6,011 bases of DNA. Origin: Candidatus Jordarchaeia archaeon. Lineage in GTDB: Archaea; Asgardarchaeota; Jordiarchaeia; Jordiarchaeales; Freyrarchaeaceae. Position numbers and translations under genes: made by a program. Each line of letters begins with the position of its first letter. The stretch's first letter is position 1. The stretch is taken from positions 15,514-21,524 of the forward strand of contig JAHAWR010000015.1 in the NCBI GenBank assembly GCA_018383835.1. The letters are read 5' to 3'. Below, piece by piece: positions 1 to 5,338 of this stretch. The notes beneath the pieces are model-generated. The model saw nothing but the letters and a program-made list of their open reading frames with translations. It was not told the DNA's origin and ran no database searches.

Positions 1-86
1 TCCCCATTAAGGAGGCGCTTCGCCACAACGCTGGCCATCCGCCCAAGAACCAAATCGGTTGCGTCAATAACAATATGGTTCTCCAC
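1..86 (-). CDS. rpl13: 50S ribosomal protein L13 (uL13), N-terminal fragment cut by the window edge
   Basis: Only the first 28 codons are present; the gene continues beyond base 1. The translated start includes IVIDATDLVLGRMASVVAKR, the typical archaeal uL13 opening (a V-I-D-A-T strand followed by the L-G-R-x-A-S-V-V-A-K helix). uL13 is a primary binder of 23S rRNA in the large subunit. The start is GTG: an in-frame TGA lies two codons upstream (90-92), so nothing longer is possible. A purine-rich GAGGGGG stretch precedes it by about 10 bases. The gene follows rpl18e by 15 bases on the same strand, which is the standard archaeal order (rpl18e-rpl13, usually followed by rps9 and rpoN). Identification is firm despite the small fragment, because sequence and context agree. 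Confidence 0.9.
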   Translation of the reverse strand, partial: MENHIVIDATDLVLGRMASVVAKRLLNG

Positions 87-101
87 GTCTCATCGCCCCC
101 T

Positions 102-464
102 CTAAGTGATTATTTTAACGTTGCTACCTTTAGGGTTCCTTTTCATGAGTTCCTTGATCGATATACATTCTCCCCCAGCACTTCTAGTCTTCTTTATGGC
201 GCTCTCGGAAAAGGAAAGTGCGGCAATGCAAAGCTTGTGGTCGAGAAACCCGGACCCAAGCACCTTACCAGGGACAACAATAACCTCTCCATCCCTTGTG
301 CATCTGTTTATCCTTGAAAGGTTAACCGTTACCCTGCGCCTCCTAGGCTTCTTCAGCCTCTCGGATATGTCCAACCAGATATTCGCCTTCTCAGCCTTCG
401 CCTTCTTCTCGAGGGCGACTATCAATCTTCTAACGTTAGGGTCGGTGGGTCCCGTAGCCTTCAA
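102..464 (-). CDS. rpl18e: 50S ribosomal protein L18e (eL18)
   Basis: This 120-residue protein has the usual length of archaeal L18e, a large-subunit protein shared by archaea and eukaryotes and absent from bacteria. Visible features are the N-terminal T-x-P-N motif (residues 7-10), a basic R-R-R-R patch near 41-44, the VNLSRINR segment (47-54), the core VVPGKVLGSGFLDHK (63-77), AALSFSESA (81-89) and the ending in NPKGSNVKII. The start is TTG, preceded by a strong ribosome binding site GGAGGAGG at 469-476. Its TTG overlaps the TGA stop of rpoD as TTGA, so the two genes are probably translationally coupled. The stop is TAG. It sits between rpoD and rpl13, as in most archaeal genomes. Confidence 0.96.
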   Translation of the reverse strand: MKATGPTDPNVRRLIVALEKKAKAEKANIWLDISERLKKPRRRRVTVNLSRINRCTRDGEVIVVPGKVLGSGFLDHKLCIAALSFSESAIKKTRSAGGECISIKELMKRNPKGSNVKIIT

Positions 465-1279
465 TGCGCCTCCTCCTTAACAGCTATAGCCAATTCCTCC
501 ATGAAATCAGAAAACTTCTTTAAAAGTATGTCGATGGCTACACGAACTATCTCGCTTGAGGGAAGAGCTCCCGTGGATTCAACAGTGAATATGAACGTCT
601 TGTCATTCCATGAAACTTTTATAGCGTCGAAGCGACAAACCTCCTCACATGACTTGCATAGCGAGCACTCAAGAACATTTTTTACAACTAATTTCTCCTC
701 GTCAACAGCCAGAATACCCTTCGGACAAATGGATACACAATCTCCGCATCGAACGCACTTCTCTTGGTCAACTTTTATAACTGGCATGTACTTGTATGCG
801 CACGTCGAGACAGGCTGCCACTTGGCGTGAACTTTGCCTTTCCCCAGCCTAGCATGTGCCTCCAGAACTATCCTTTGGCCCCTAGCCATTTTCGCGATGG
901 GTATCTTGTCGCTGACCGGGCGCACGACGGGGTCTTGAGATTGCAGGTCGCCCGAGTAAACTATTACTTCCCCCTCCTCCGCCTCTCTCTCTAAAGTGAG
1001 CGTTAACGTGCATTTAATGCATCCCCCCCCTCCGCAGTCGCATTCCTCAGGCAAAACGTAGCTTTCAAGATCTGTCACGAGCGGAATAAGCCCAAGTCTA
1101 TGTGCCAGCATTTCGTCGAAAACAGGAGACGTGTTCTCGATTATTATAACCTCGTCAATAGCCATCGACGGAACCTCTGCTAGTATTACTCTGCGGAGCG
1201 CGTTAGCCACGGATACATCCACGTCCTCTACTACAAAGCGGAACACGTTTCCTTCTAGTTCAAGTATTCTTACATTCAA
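461..1279 (-). CDS. rpoD: DNA-directed RNA polymerase subunit D (Rpo3) with two 4Fe-4S ferredoxin-type clusters
   Basis: This is the archaeal counterpart of bacterial alpha and eukaryotic Rpb3/AC40. It pairs with subunit L to begin RNA polymerase assembly. With the TTG start at 1279 the product has 272 residues. The dimerisation domain includes SVANALRRVILAEVPSMAID (residues 23-42) and DEMLAHRLGLIPL (55-67). A zinc-type loop has cysteines 80, 82, 87 and 90. An inserted ferredoxin domain follows, with two complete CX2CX2CX3C sets: cysteines 175, 178, 181, 185 and 205, 208, 211, 215. An in-frame ATG at 1360 would give 299 residues, but its 27 extra residues match nothing expected of the family and overlap the conserved end of rps11. 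The TTG is preceded by GGTGGTGG (1284-1291), and translation from it begins MNVRILELEG, as family members do. Identity is certain; the start is likely but not proven. Confidence 0.93.
   Translation of the reverse strand: MNVRILELEGNVFRFVVEDVDVSVANALRRVILAEVPSMAIDEVIIIENTSPVFDEMLAHRLGLIPLVTDLESYVLPEECDCGGGGCIKCTLTLTLEREAEEGEVIVYSGDLQSQDPVVRPVSDKIPIAKMARGQRIVLEAHARLGKGKVHAKWQPVSTCAYKYMPVIKVDQEKCVRCGDCVSICPKGILAVDEEKLVVKNVLECSLCKSCEEVCRFDAIKVSWNDKTFIFTVESTGALPSSEIVRVAIDILLKKFSDFMEELAIAVKEEAH
469..476 (-). promoter_or_regulatory. Ribosome binding site of rpl18e (GGAGGAGG), inside the rpoD 3' end
   Basis: On the minus strand GGAGGAGG ends four bases before the rpl18e TTG. It lies within the last codons of rpoD (encoding Lys-Glu-Glu). 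Together with the TTGA stop-start overlap it suggests re-initiation by ribosomes finishing rpoD. Confidence 0.75.
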
Positions 1280-1283
1280 TAAA

Positions 1284-1291
1284 CCACCACC
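1284..1291 (-). promoter_or_regulatory. Probable ribosome binding site that decides the rpoD start (GGTGGTGG)
   Basis: On the minus strand GGTGGTGG ends four bases before the TTG at 1279, the same geometry as GGAGGAGG before the rpl18e TTG. It favours the 272-residue RpoD over the longer form starting inside rps11. The same bases would encode glycines if the longer form were made. Confidence 0.55.
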
Positions 1292-1316
1292 AAGATTAAG
1301 AAACCCTGTTTGAGGA

Positions 1317-1730
1317 CTATACTCTGCGTCCCCTTCTCCCACCGGGCCGTCTTGTTCCATCGTGAGGAATAGGAGTTACCTCTTCTATTCTGCCTATTCT
1401 TAGTCCCGCTCTAGCCAATGCTCTGATCGCTGCCTGCGCTCCTGGTCCTGGAGTTTTTGGACCGTGACCCCCAGGAGCCCTTACCTTAATGTTAATTCCG
1501 ACGATTCCCTTCTCCATAGCATCTTTGGCAGCCCTGAAGGCCGCCTGCATTGCGGCGTAAGGCGACGATTCTTCTCGGTCGGCTTTAACAATCATTCCTC
1601 CACTATATCTAGCTATAGTCTCGGCTCCTGTGAGGTCCGTTATAGTAATTATAGTGTCATTGAATGAGCTGTAAATGTGGGCAACGCCCCACTTTGCCCT
1701 CTTTCTTTCTTCAGCTTTTCCACTACTCAT
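1317..1730 (-). CDS. rps11: 30S ribosomal protein S11 (uS11)
   Basis: The protein has 137 residues, full length for archaeal uS11, which lines the small-subunit platform and contacts 16S rRNA near the mRNA exit. Very conserved blocks are GVAHIYSSFNDTIITITDLTG (residues 15-35, by position), KVRAPGG (82-88), PGPGAQAAIRALARAGLRIG (94-113) and the C-terminal EEVTPIPHDGTRRPGGRR, ending GRRV. The ATG start at 1730 has GAAGGGTG at 1738-1745, seven bases upstream, as a ribosome binding site. It lies 28 bases after rps4. The stop is TAG at 1317-1319, leaving 37 bases before the preferred rpoD start. There is no sign of truncation. Confidence 0.97.
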   Translation of the reverse strand: MSSGKAEERKRAKWGVAHIYSSFNDTIITITDLTGAETIARYSGGMIVKADREESSPYAAMQAAFRAAKDAMEKGIVGINIKVRAPGGHGPKTPGPGAQAAIRALARAGLRIGRIEEVTPIPHDGTRRPGGRRGRRV

Positions 1731-1737
1731 GCTTCGA

Positions 1738-1745
1738 CACCCTTC
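1738..1745 (-). promoter_or_regulatory. Ribosome binding site of rps11 (GAAGGGTG)
   Basis: On the minus strand GAAGGGTG ends seven bases before the rps11 ATG, within the 28-base gap after rps4. It shares the GGGTG core of the rps13, rps4 and gatA sites. Confidence 0.65.
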
Positions 1746-1758
1746 TCTCTTTCATTTC

Positions 1759-2283
1759 TCAGGATCCTACTAGCGCTTTACGCACAGGGTGATCGGGGCT
1801 TTTAAGGGGCGACGTGGAAGCATAGTTGATCATATTTTCCTCCCATCTATTTACGATGTAACTTGGCCGGGTTACCCTCCTTCCAGCAACCGCTATGTGC
1901 CCATGTACTATGAGTTGCCTAGCTTGATAAATGGACTTCGCGAGCCCCTTCGCCGCTATAATTGTCTGTAACCGCCTTTCGAGGAAGCTCTCAACAGTTA
2001 AAGCTAATACGTCGTCCAGCGTGGCGTCAAGGGGCAGTATCCCCCACCTGTAAAGTTTGCTGACGATCTCTTTCCTCTGCTTTTCCCTTTCCTCCTGTGG
2101 TAGCGCCATCGCTTTTCGGGCTCTCTTTCTGAAGTTGCGAAGGATAGCTTGGGCCCGCCACAGCTCGCGCTTATTTCTCAACCCGTACTTACCTATTAGA
2201 ACTATTTCGTTGTGTAGGCGCTCCTTGTCCCAAAGCTTGCGTGGGGTAAGATACTTCTTCTTTACTTTTTTTATGTCGCCCAT
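1759..2283 (-). CDS. rps4: 30S ribosomal protein S4 (uS4), archaeal short form
   Basis: The product has 174 residues, within the range of archaeal uS4, which is shorter than bacterial S4. uS4 is an early-assembling 16S rRNA binder. The N-terminus is lysine rich, followed by a YLTPRKLWDKERLHNE segment (11-26) and GLRNKRELWRAQAILRNFR (34-52), both typical of the archaeal/eukaryal form. An S4 RNA-binding domain occupies about residues 102-150 (ERRLQTIIAAKGLAKSIYQA, then RQLIVHGHIAVAGRRVTRPS), and the tail has SPDHPVRKAL. The ATG start at 2283 follows AAAGGGTG (2291-2298) by seven bases. It begins 15 bases after the rps13 stop. The stop is TGA. Confidence 0.97.
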   Translation of the reverse strand: MGDIKKVKKKYLTPRKLWDKERLHNEIVLIGKYGLRNKRELWRAQAILRNFRKRARKAMALPQEEREKQRKEIVSKLYRWGILPLDATLDDVLALTVESFLERRLQTIIAAKGLAKSIYQARQLIVHGHIAVAGRRVTRPSYIVNRWEENMINYASTSPLKSPDHPVRKALVGS

Positions 2284-2290
2284 CCGAAAG

Positions 2291-2298
2291 CACCCTTT
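2291..2298 (-). promoter_or_regulatory. Ribosome binding site of rps4 (AAAGGGTG)
   Basis: Read on the minus strand, AAAGGGTG ends seven bases before the rps4 ATG. It has the same core and nearly the same spacing as the sites of rps11, rps13 and gatA. It lies within the 15-base gap after the rps13 stop. Confidence 0.65.
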
Positions 2299-2751
2299 TC
2301 ACTTCTTTTTCCTGTGGACGCCGACTGTTCTTCCTTTACGACCAGTAGTCTTCGTCCTCTGTCCTCGAACCTTTAATCCAAGAGCATGACGTACACCCTT
2401 CCAGCACCTAATCCTCTTCATAAGCTCTATGTCGTTCTTTACTGCTAGCATTAAGTTGGAGCCGGTGAGGTGAATATCTTTGCCCGTCTCAATGTCCTTT
2501 CGTCGATTCAGCATCCAAGATGGGATATTGACGGAGGCAGGATTCAACAATGCCTCTTCTATCCTTTTCACCTCTGCCTCAGCCAGGAATCCCAACCTCT
2601 TGTTGGGATCCATATTTAGGGCTGACAGAATAGCGCGCGCCATCCGCGCGCCTACTCCATTAATTTTTGTTAGCGCATATTCTAACCTATGGGACCCATC
2701 TAGGTCTGTTCCGGCAATTCTAATTATGTGCCTGTAACTTGCCGTCGACAA
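2299..2751 (-). CDS. rps13: 30S ribosomal protein S13 (uS13), first gene of the ribosomal/rpoD operon
   Basis: The 150-residue protein is full length for archaeal uS13, which sits in the small-subunit head and touches the large subunit and P-site tRNA. Motifs seen are YRHIIRIAGTDLDGSHRLEY (6-25), a helix-hairpin-helix-like KINGVGARMARAI (29-41), NRRKDIETGKDIHLTGSNL (82-100) and the basic C-terminal RCWKGVRHALGLKVRGQRTK (115-134) ending in HRKKK. The start is TTG: an in-frame TGA lies two codons upstream, so no longer form exists, and AAAGGGTG (2758-2765) lies six bases upstream. Nothing precedes it on this strand for at least 130 bases, so it is probably first in its transcript. The promoter is likely in 2752-2881. 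Confidence 0.96.
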   Translation of the reverse strand: MSTASYRHIIRIAGTDLDGSHRLEYALTKINGVGARMARAILSALNMDPNKRLGFLAEAEVKRIEEALLNPASVNIPSWMLNRRKDIETGKDIHLTGSNLMLAVKNDIELMKRIRCWKGVRHALGLKVRGQRTKTTGRKGRTVGVHRKKK

Positions 2752-2757
2752 TACTCA

Positions 2758-2765
2758 CACCCTTT
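2758..2765 (-). promoter_or_regulatory. Ribosome binding site of rps13 (AAAGGGTG)
   Basis: On the minus strand AAAGGGTG ends six bases before the TTG start of rps13. GGTG can pair with the CACC of the archaeal 16S rRNA 3' end (CACCTCC). The same core occurs before rps4, rps11 and gatA, which supports the unusual TTG start here. Confidence 0.65.
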
Positions 2766-2815
2766 CAGCCTTAGAGAGGAGACCGTATACTCGTCAAATA
2801 AACTTTACGTCTTCT

Positions 2816-2824
2816 GGAAATTCC
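2816..2824. repeat. 9-base palindrome GGAAATTCC near the expected rps13 transcript start
   Basis: GGAA-A-TTCC is a perfect inverted repeat around a central A, about 14 bases downstream of the TTTAAATA element on the minus strand. Part of it recurs inverted near the dph6 start (GAAATT at 2817-2822 and AATTTC at 2875-2880). It could be a small operator, but a palindrome this short can occur by chance. Confidence 0.25.
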
Positions 2825-2837
2825 GTGCACGAACACA

Positions 2838-2845
2838 TATTTAAA
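2838..2845 (-). promoter_or_regulatory. Probable TATA box for the rps13 operon (TTTAAATA)
   Basis: On the minus strand this reads TTTAAATA, close to the archaeal TATA-box consensus, in the AT-rich core between two divergent operons. Archaeal transcription usually starts about 25 bases downstream of the box centre, which would be near 2815 and give a leader of roughly 60 bases. A second AT-rich candidate, GTTTATTT at 2796-2803, would give a shorter leader. No clear BRE was distinguished. The assignment rests on pattern and position only. Confidence 0.5.
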
Positions 2846-2864
2846 CTCATTTTGATTTTTTAAA
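2838..2864 (+). promoter_or_regulatory. Probable promoter region of the dph6-gatCAB operon
   Basis: Two AT-rich elements precede dph6 on the plus strand: TATTTAAA (2838-2845) and ATTTTTTAAA (2855-2864). The first would place the transcript start near 2868, just before the GTG at 2882. The second would place it near 2886, after that GTG, and would fit a nearly leaderless mRNA starting translation at the in-frame TTG at 2891. The first element coincides with the proposed rps13 TATA box on the other strand. Which is used cannot be decided from the sequence. Confidence 0.4.
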
Positions 2865-2881
2865 GGTGACGTGCAATTTCG

Positions 2882-3577
2882 GTGTCAAACTTGAAGGCAG
2901 CCGTACTTTTCAGCGGCGGAAAGGACTCAAGCTTAGCTTTGCTGTGGGCACTTAGCCGCCGCCTCAAAGTTGAAGCGCTCATATCTATGATCCCGAGCAG
3001 AGAGGACAGCTACATGTTTCATGTGCCAAACATCAGATTGACAGAACTACAAGCGAAGGCCGCCCGCCTTCCATACGTTTCAGCTACTTCGTCTGGGTTA
3101 AAGGATAAAGAAGTTTTAGAGCTCGAAAAAGTGCTTGAAAGACTCAACGTTGACGTAGTGGTTTCAGGAGCTATTTCAAGTGAGTATCAGAAAAGCCGTA
3201 TAAACACTGTTTGCGCAAAGTTGGGGCTGGAAAGTCTGACGCCACTCTGGCATGTGAACGAGACTCTTCTACTCTTAAATGTAGTGAATTTTGGGTTTGA
3301 CGTCAGATTTTCCGGGGTTTACGCGTTGGGCTTCACGCGGAACTGGCTTGGGAGAAAACTAGATCATAGTGCAATTGCCGACCTACTTCTCCTCAAGAAA
3401 AACTATGGAGTCAGTGTGGCAGGAGAGGGGGGAGAGTACGAAACCGTAGTGTTAGATGCCCCCTTTTTCGAGAGCAGAATCAAGATTGTTGAGTCCGAAA
3501 TTCACTGGGACGGCTACAGGGGGCAACTCTTAATTAAGAAGGCCGAATTAACGGAAAAGAGAGGTGTGGAAGAATGA
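2882..3577 (+). CDS. dph6: Diphthine--ammonia ligase-type ATP pyrophosphatase (Dph6, COG2102)
   Basis: This 231-residue protein belongs to the adenine-nucleotide alpha-hydrolase (PP-loop) family that includes archaeal MJ0570 and eukaryotic Dph6. Dph6 uses ATP and ammonium to amidate diphthine, finishing the diphthamide modification on elongation factor 2. Seen in the sequence are the PP-loop SGGKDS (residues 11-16), MFHVPNIRLTELQAKA (45-60), SGAISSEYQKSR (95-106), PLW (121-123) and GEGGEYET (181-188), in family order and at family length. The GTG start at 2882 gives MSNLKAAVLFSGGKDS; the in-frame TTG at 2891 would give MKAAVLFSGGKDS, which also resembles relatives. AAGGTGA (2863-2869) lies 12 bases before the GTG, rather far for a ribosome binding site. 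The stop overlaps the gatC start as ATGA. The family is solid; diphthamide activity is inferred from homology. Confidence 0.9.
   Translation: MSNLKAAVLFSGGKDSSLALLWALSRRLKVEALISMIPSREDSYMFHVPNIRLTELQAKAARLPYVSATSSGLKDKEVLELEKVLERLNVDVVVSGAISSEYQKSRINTVCAKLGLESLTPLWHVNETLLLLNVVNFGFDVRFSGVYALGFTRNWLGRKLDHSAIADLLLLKKNYGVSVAGEGGEYETVVLDAPFFESRIKIVESEIHWDGYRGQLLIKKAELTEKRGVEE
3561..3566 (+). promoter_or_regulatory. Ribosome binding site of gatC (GAGGTG), inside dph6
   Basis: GAGGTG ends seven bases before the gatC ATG and lies in the final codons of dph6. It matches the archaeal anti-Shine-Dalgarno sequence CACCTC exactly and supports coupled translation across the ATGA junction. Confidence 0.7.
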
Positions 3578-3855
3578 TCACAAAGGAGGTCGTGGAGCAC
3601 ATTGCATGGTTGGCTAGGTTGAAGCTGTCGGAGGAGGAAAAGGAAAAGTTTGCGCGTCAACTGAGCAAGATAATTGACTACTTCAACGTAATTAGTAAGG
3701 TTGACACATCCAATATTGAGCCGACGTTCCACGTACTGGAGCTCTATAACGTCTTTCGCGAGGATAAGGAGGTTGAATCCCTCCCGCAAGAAATCGTAGT
3801 GAGAAGCGCTCATGAAAGTGAAGACGGCTTCATTAAAGCCCCAAAAATAATCTAA
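3574..3855 (+). CDS. gatC: Aspartyl/glutamyl-tRNA amidotransferase subunit C
   Basis: The 93-residue product is the usual length of GatC, the small subunit that wraps around GatA and GatB and stabilises the amidotransferase. The N-terminal helices contain HIAWLARLKLSEEEKEKFAR (9-28) and a second helix around KIIDYFNVISKVDTSNIEPT (32-51). The C-terminal signature FREDKEVESLPQEIV (61-75) is followed by DGFIKAPKII, matching the family ending D-G-F-x-x-P-x-I. The ATG overlaps the dph6 TGA (ATGA). The stop is TAA, 14 bases before the preferred gatA start. Order and spacing mark it as part of the gatCAB transcript. Confidence 0.95.
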   Translation: MITKEVVEHIAWLARLKLSEEEKEKFARQLSKIIDYFNVISKVDTSNIEPTFHVLELYNVFREDKEVESLPQEIVVRSAHESEDGFIKAPKII

Positions 3856-3856
3856 G

Positions 3857-3863
3857 AAGGGTG
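3857..3863 (+). promoter_or_regulatory. Ribosome binding site that decides the gatA start (AAGGGTG)
   Basis: AAGGGTG ends six bases before the GTG at 3870, the same core and spacing as the sites of rps13, rps4 and rps11. The alternative GTG at 3861 lies inside this site and so is unlikely to be the start. Confidence 0.65.
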
Positions 3864-3869
3864 TGTAAA

Positions 3870-5327
3870 GTGCACCTTAACCGTCTAACATGCCACGAAC
3901 TTGTCGAAATGATCAGGACAGAGTCGGTCACAGCAGAAGACGTAGTCGAACACGTCTTCAGGCGCATAGAGGAAGTAGAGAGCAAAGTAAACGCCTTCAT
4001 ATCTACCTTCAAGGACGATGCGTTAGAGAAGGCGAGGGAGATCGATAAGAAAATTAGGAGAGAGGGGAAGGTGGGGCCACTCACAGGAATTCCCGTTGCC
4101 GTTAAGGACAACATATGTACTCGTGGAAAGCTTACAACGTGTGGCTCAAAAATGCTTAGCAACTATGTCCCACCCTATAGCGCCACGGTAATAGAGAGAA
4201 TAGAAGCTGCAGGCGGAATAATTATTGGGAAGACCAACATGGACGAGTTCGCCATGGGAAACTCCACAGAAACGAGCTTCTTTGGCTGCACGCGCAACCC
4301 ATGGGATCTTGCAAGGGTTCCAGGTGGCTCCTCTGGTGGCAGCGCCGCAGCTTTAGCATCCGATGAGACGGTGCTTGCGCTTGGAAGCGATACAGGTGGT
4401 TCGGTCAGGTGTCCTGCGAGCTTCTGCTCGGTTGTAGGCTTGAAGCCAACTTATGGGGCCGTAAGTAGGTATGGCCTAGTTTCTTATGCAAACAGCTTGG
4501 AGCAGATAGGACCAATGGCTAAGGACGTGTTGGATTGCGCCATACTTTTCAGCGTCATCTCGGGCCACGATCCAAGAGATAGTACGTCCGCTCCACGCCC
4601 TCCATGCGACCACACGTCCGCTCTTGATGGCGAAATTAAGGGCATCAATGTTGGGGTTCCGAGGGAATTTTTCGCTGCAGGCGTGGACGAGAAGGTTAAA
4701 AAGCTAGTTTTAGATGCGGTCAGCGTCCTAGAAGACTTAGGAGCTACATGCGAGGACACCAGCATCTCCTACTTAGACTACGCTGTTCCTACTTATTACC
4801 TCATAGCGATGTCTGAAGCTAGCTCAAACTTGGCCCGTTTCGATGGCTTAAGGTACGGTTTCAGGGCAAAGTGTGAGGGAGACTGGAATGAAGTTTTCTC
4901 CGCCACTCGGAGCGAGGGATTTGGAGAAGAGGTGAAGCGCAGGATACTCTTAGGAACCTTCGCTCTTTCGGCAGGATACTATGACAAATATTACCTAAAG
5001 GCGTTAAAAGTAAGAACACTAATAAAAAGAGAGTTTGAGAAAGCCCTAGCCAAATTTGACGTGCTAGTTGCACCAACAATGCCCATCCTTCCTTTTAAAA
5101 TAGGGGAGATGGTAGAAGACCCTCTAACCATGTACATGATGGACGTTGACACAGTTCCAGTAAACTTGGCAGGCGTCCCGTCAATATCTGTGCCTTGTGG
5201 CTTTGCAGACAGGCTTCCCGTCGGACTCCAAATAATTGGGCGATTCTTTGAAGAATGGAAAGTTCTCAAGGTGGCGTACGCGTTCCAAGAAAATACCAAT
5301 TTTAACCTTAAAAAGCCAGAAATTTAG
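3870..5327 (+). CDS. gatA: Aspartyl/glutamyl-tRNA amidotransferase subunit A (glutaminase/amidase)
   Basis: GatA hydrolyses glutamine and passes ammonia to GatB, which amidates misacylated Asp-tRNA(Asn) or Glu-tRNA(Gln). From the GTG at 3870 the product has 485 residues, normal for the family. The amidase-signature triad is intact: Lys79 (in GIPVAVKDN), Ser154 (in PGGSSGGSAAALA) and Ser178 (in SDTGGSVRCPAS). These numbers coincide with those known for Staphylococcus aureus GatA, which supports this start. Other family blocks are GKTNMDEFAMGNSTE (120-134), GLKPTYGAVSRYGL (190-203) and the late segment VPVNLAGVPSISVPCGF with PVGLQIIG. An in-frame GTG at 3861 would add three residues but lies within the ribosome binding site. 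Stop TAG at 5325-5327; gatB begins 11 bases later. Confidence 0.96.
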   Translation: MHLNRLTCHELVEMIRTESVTAEDVVEHVFRRIEEVESKVNAFISTFKDDALEKAREIDKKIRREGKVGPLTGIPVAVKDNICTRGKLTTCGSKMLSNYVPPYSATVIERIEAAGGIIIGKTNMDEFAMGNSTETSFFGCTRNPWDLARVPGGSSGGSAAALASDETVLALGSDTGGSVRCPASFCSVVGLKPTYGAVSRYGLVSYANSLEQIGPMAKDVLDCAILFSVISGHDPRDSTSAPRPPCDHTSALDGEIKGINVGVPREFFAAGVDEKVKKLVLDAVSVLEDLGATCEDTSISYLDYAVPTYYLIAMSEASSNLARFDGLRYGFRAKCEGDWNEVFSATRSEGFGEEVKRRILLGTFALSAGYYDKYYLKALKVRTLIKREFEKALAKFDVLVAPTMPILPFKIGEMVEDPLTMYMMDVDTVPVNLAGVPSISVPCGFADRLPVGLQIIGRFFEEWKVLKVAYAFQENTNFNLKKPEI

Positions 5328-5330
5328 AGG
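5327..5330 (+). promoter_or_regulatory. Likely ribosome binding site of gatB (GAGG)
   Basis: GAGG overlaps the last base of the gatA stop codon and ends eight bases before the gatB ATG. It is a short match, but placement is right and gatA-gatB spacing is only 11 bases, so coupling may also contribute. Confidence 0.45.
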
Positions 5331-5338
5331 CTGAGCTG

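Noticed and set aside
106..480. 124-codon open frame on the plus strand opposite rpl18e
   Set aside because: It is antisense to a clearly conserved ribosomal gene, has no convincing ribosome binding site and resembles no known protein. Its hydrophobic look follows from the opposite strand's codons.
1009..1022. 13-base palindrome TGCATT-T-AATGCA in rpoD
   Set aside because: It lies in coding sequence and arises from the Cys-Ile-Lys-Cys codons of the zinc loop; there is no sign of a regulatory role.
1016..1034. Purine run followed by ATG on the minus strand within rpoD, resembling an internal translation start
   Set aside because: The out-of-frame ATG meets a stop after one further codon (ATG CAT TAA), so nothing is encoded.
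2057..2389. 110-codon plus-strand frame across the rps4-rps13 junction
   Set aside because: It runs antisense to two conserved genes and its Leu/Phe/Arg-rich composition is that expected from the complement of basic ribosomal proteins.
3833..4162. 109-codon minus-strand frame opposite the gatA beginning
   Set aside because: Ser/Leu-rich antisense shadow of gatA with no family resemblance and no promoter or binding site.
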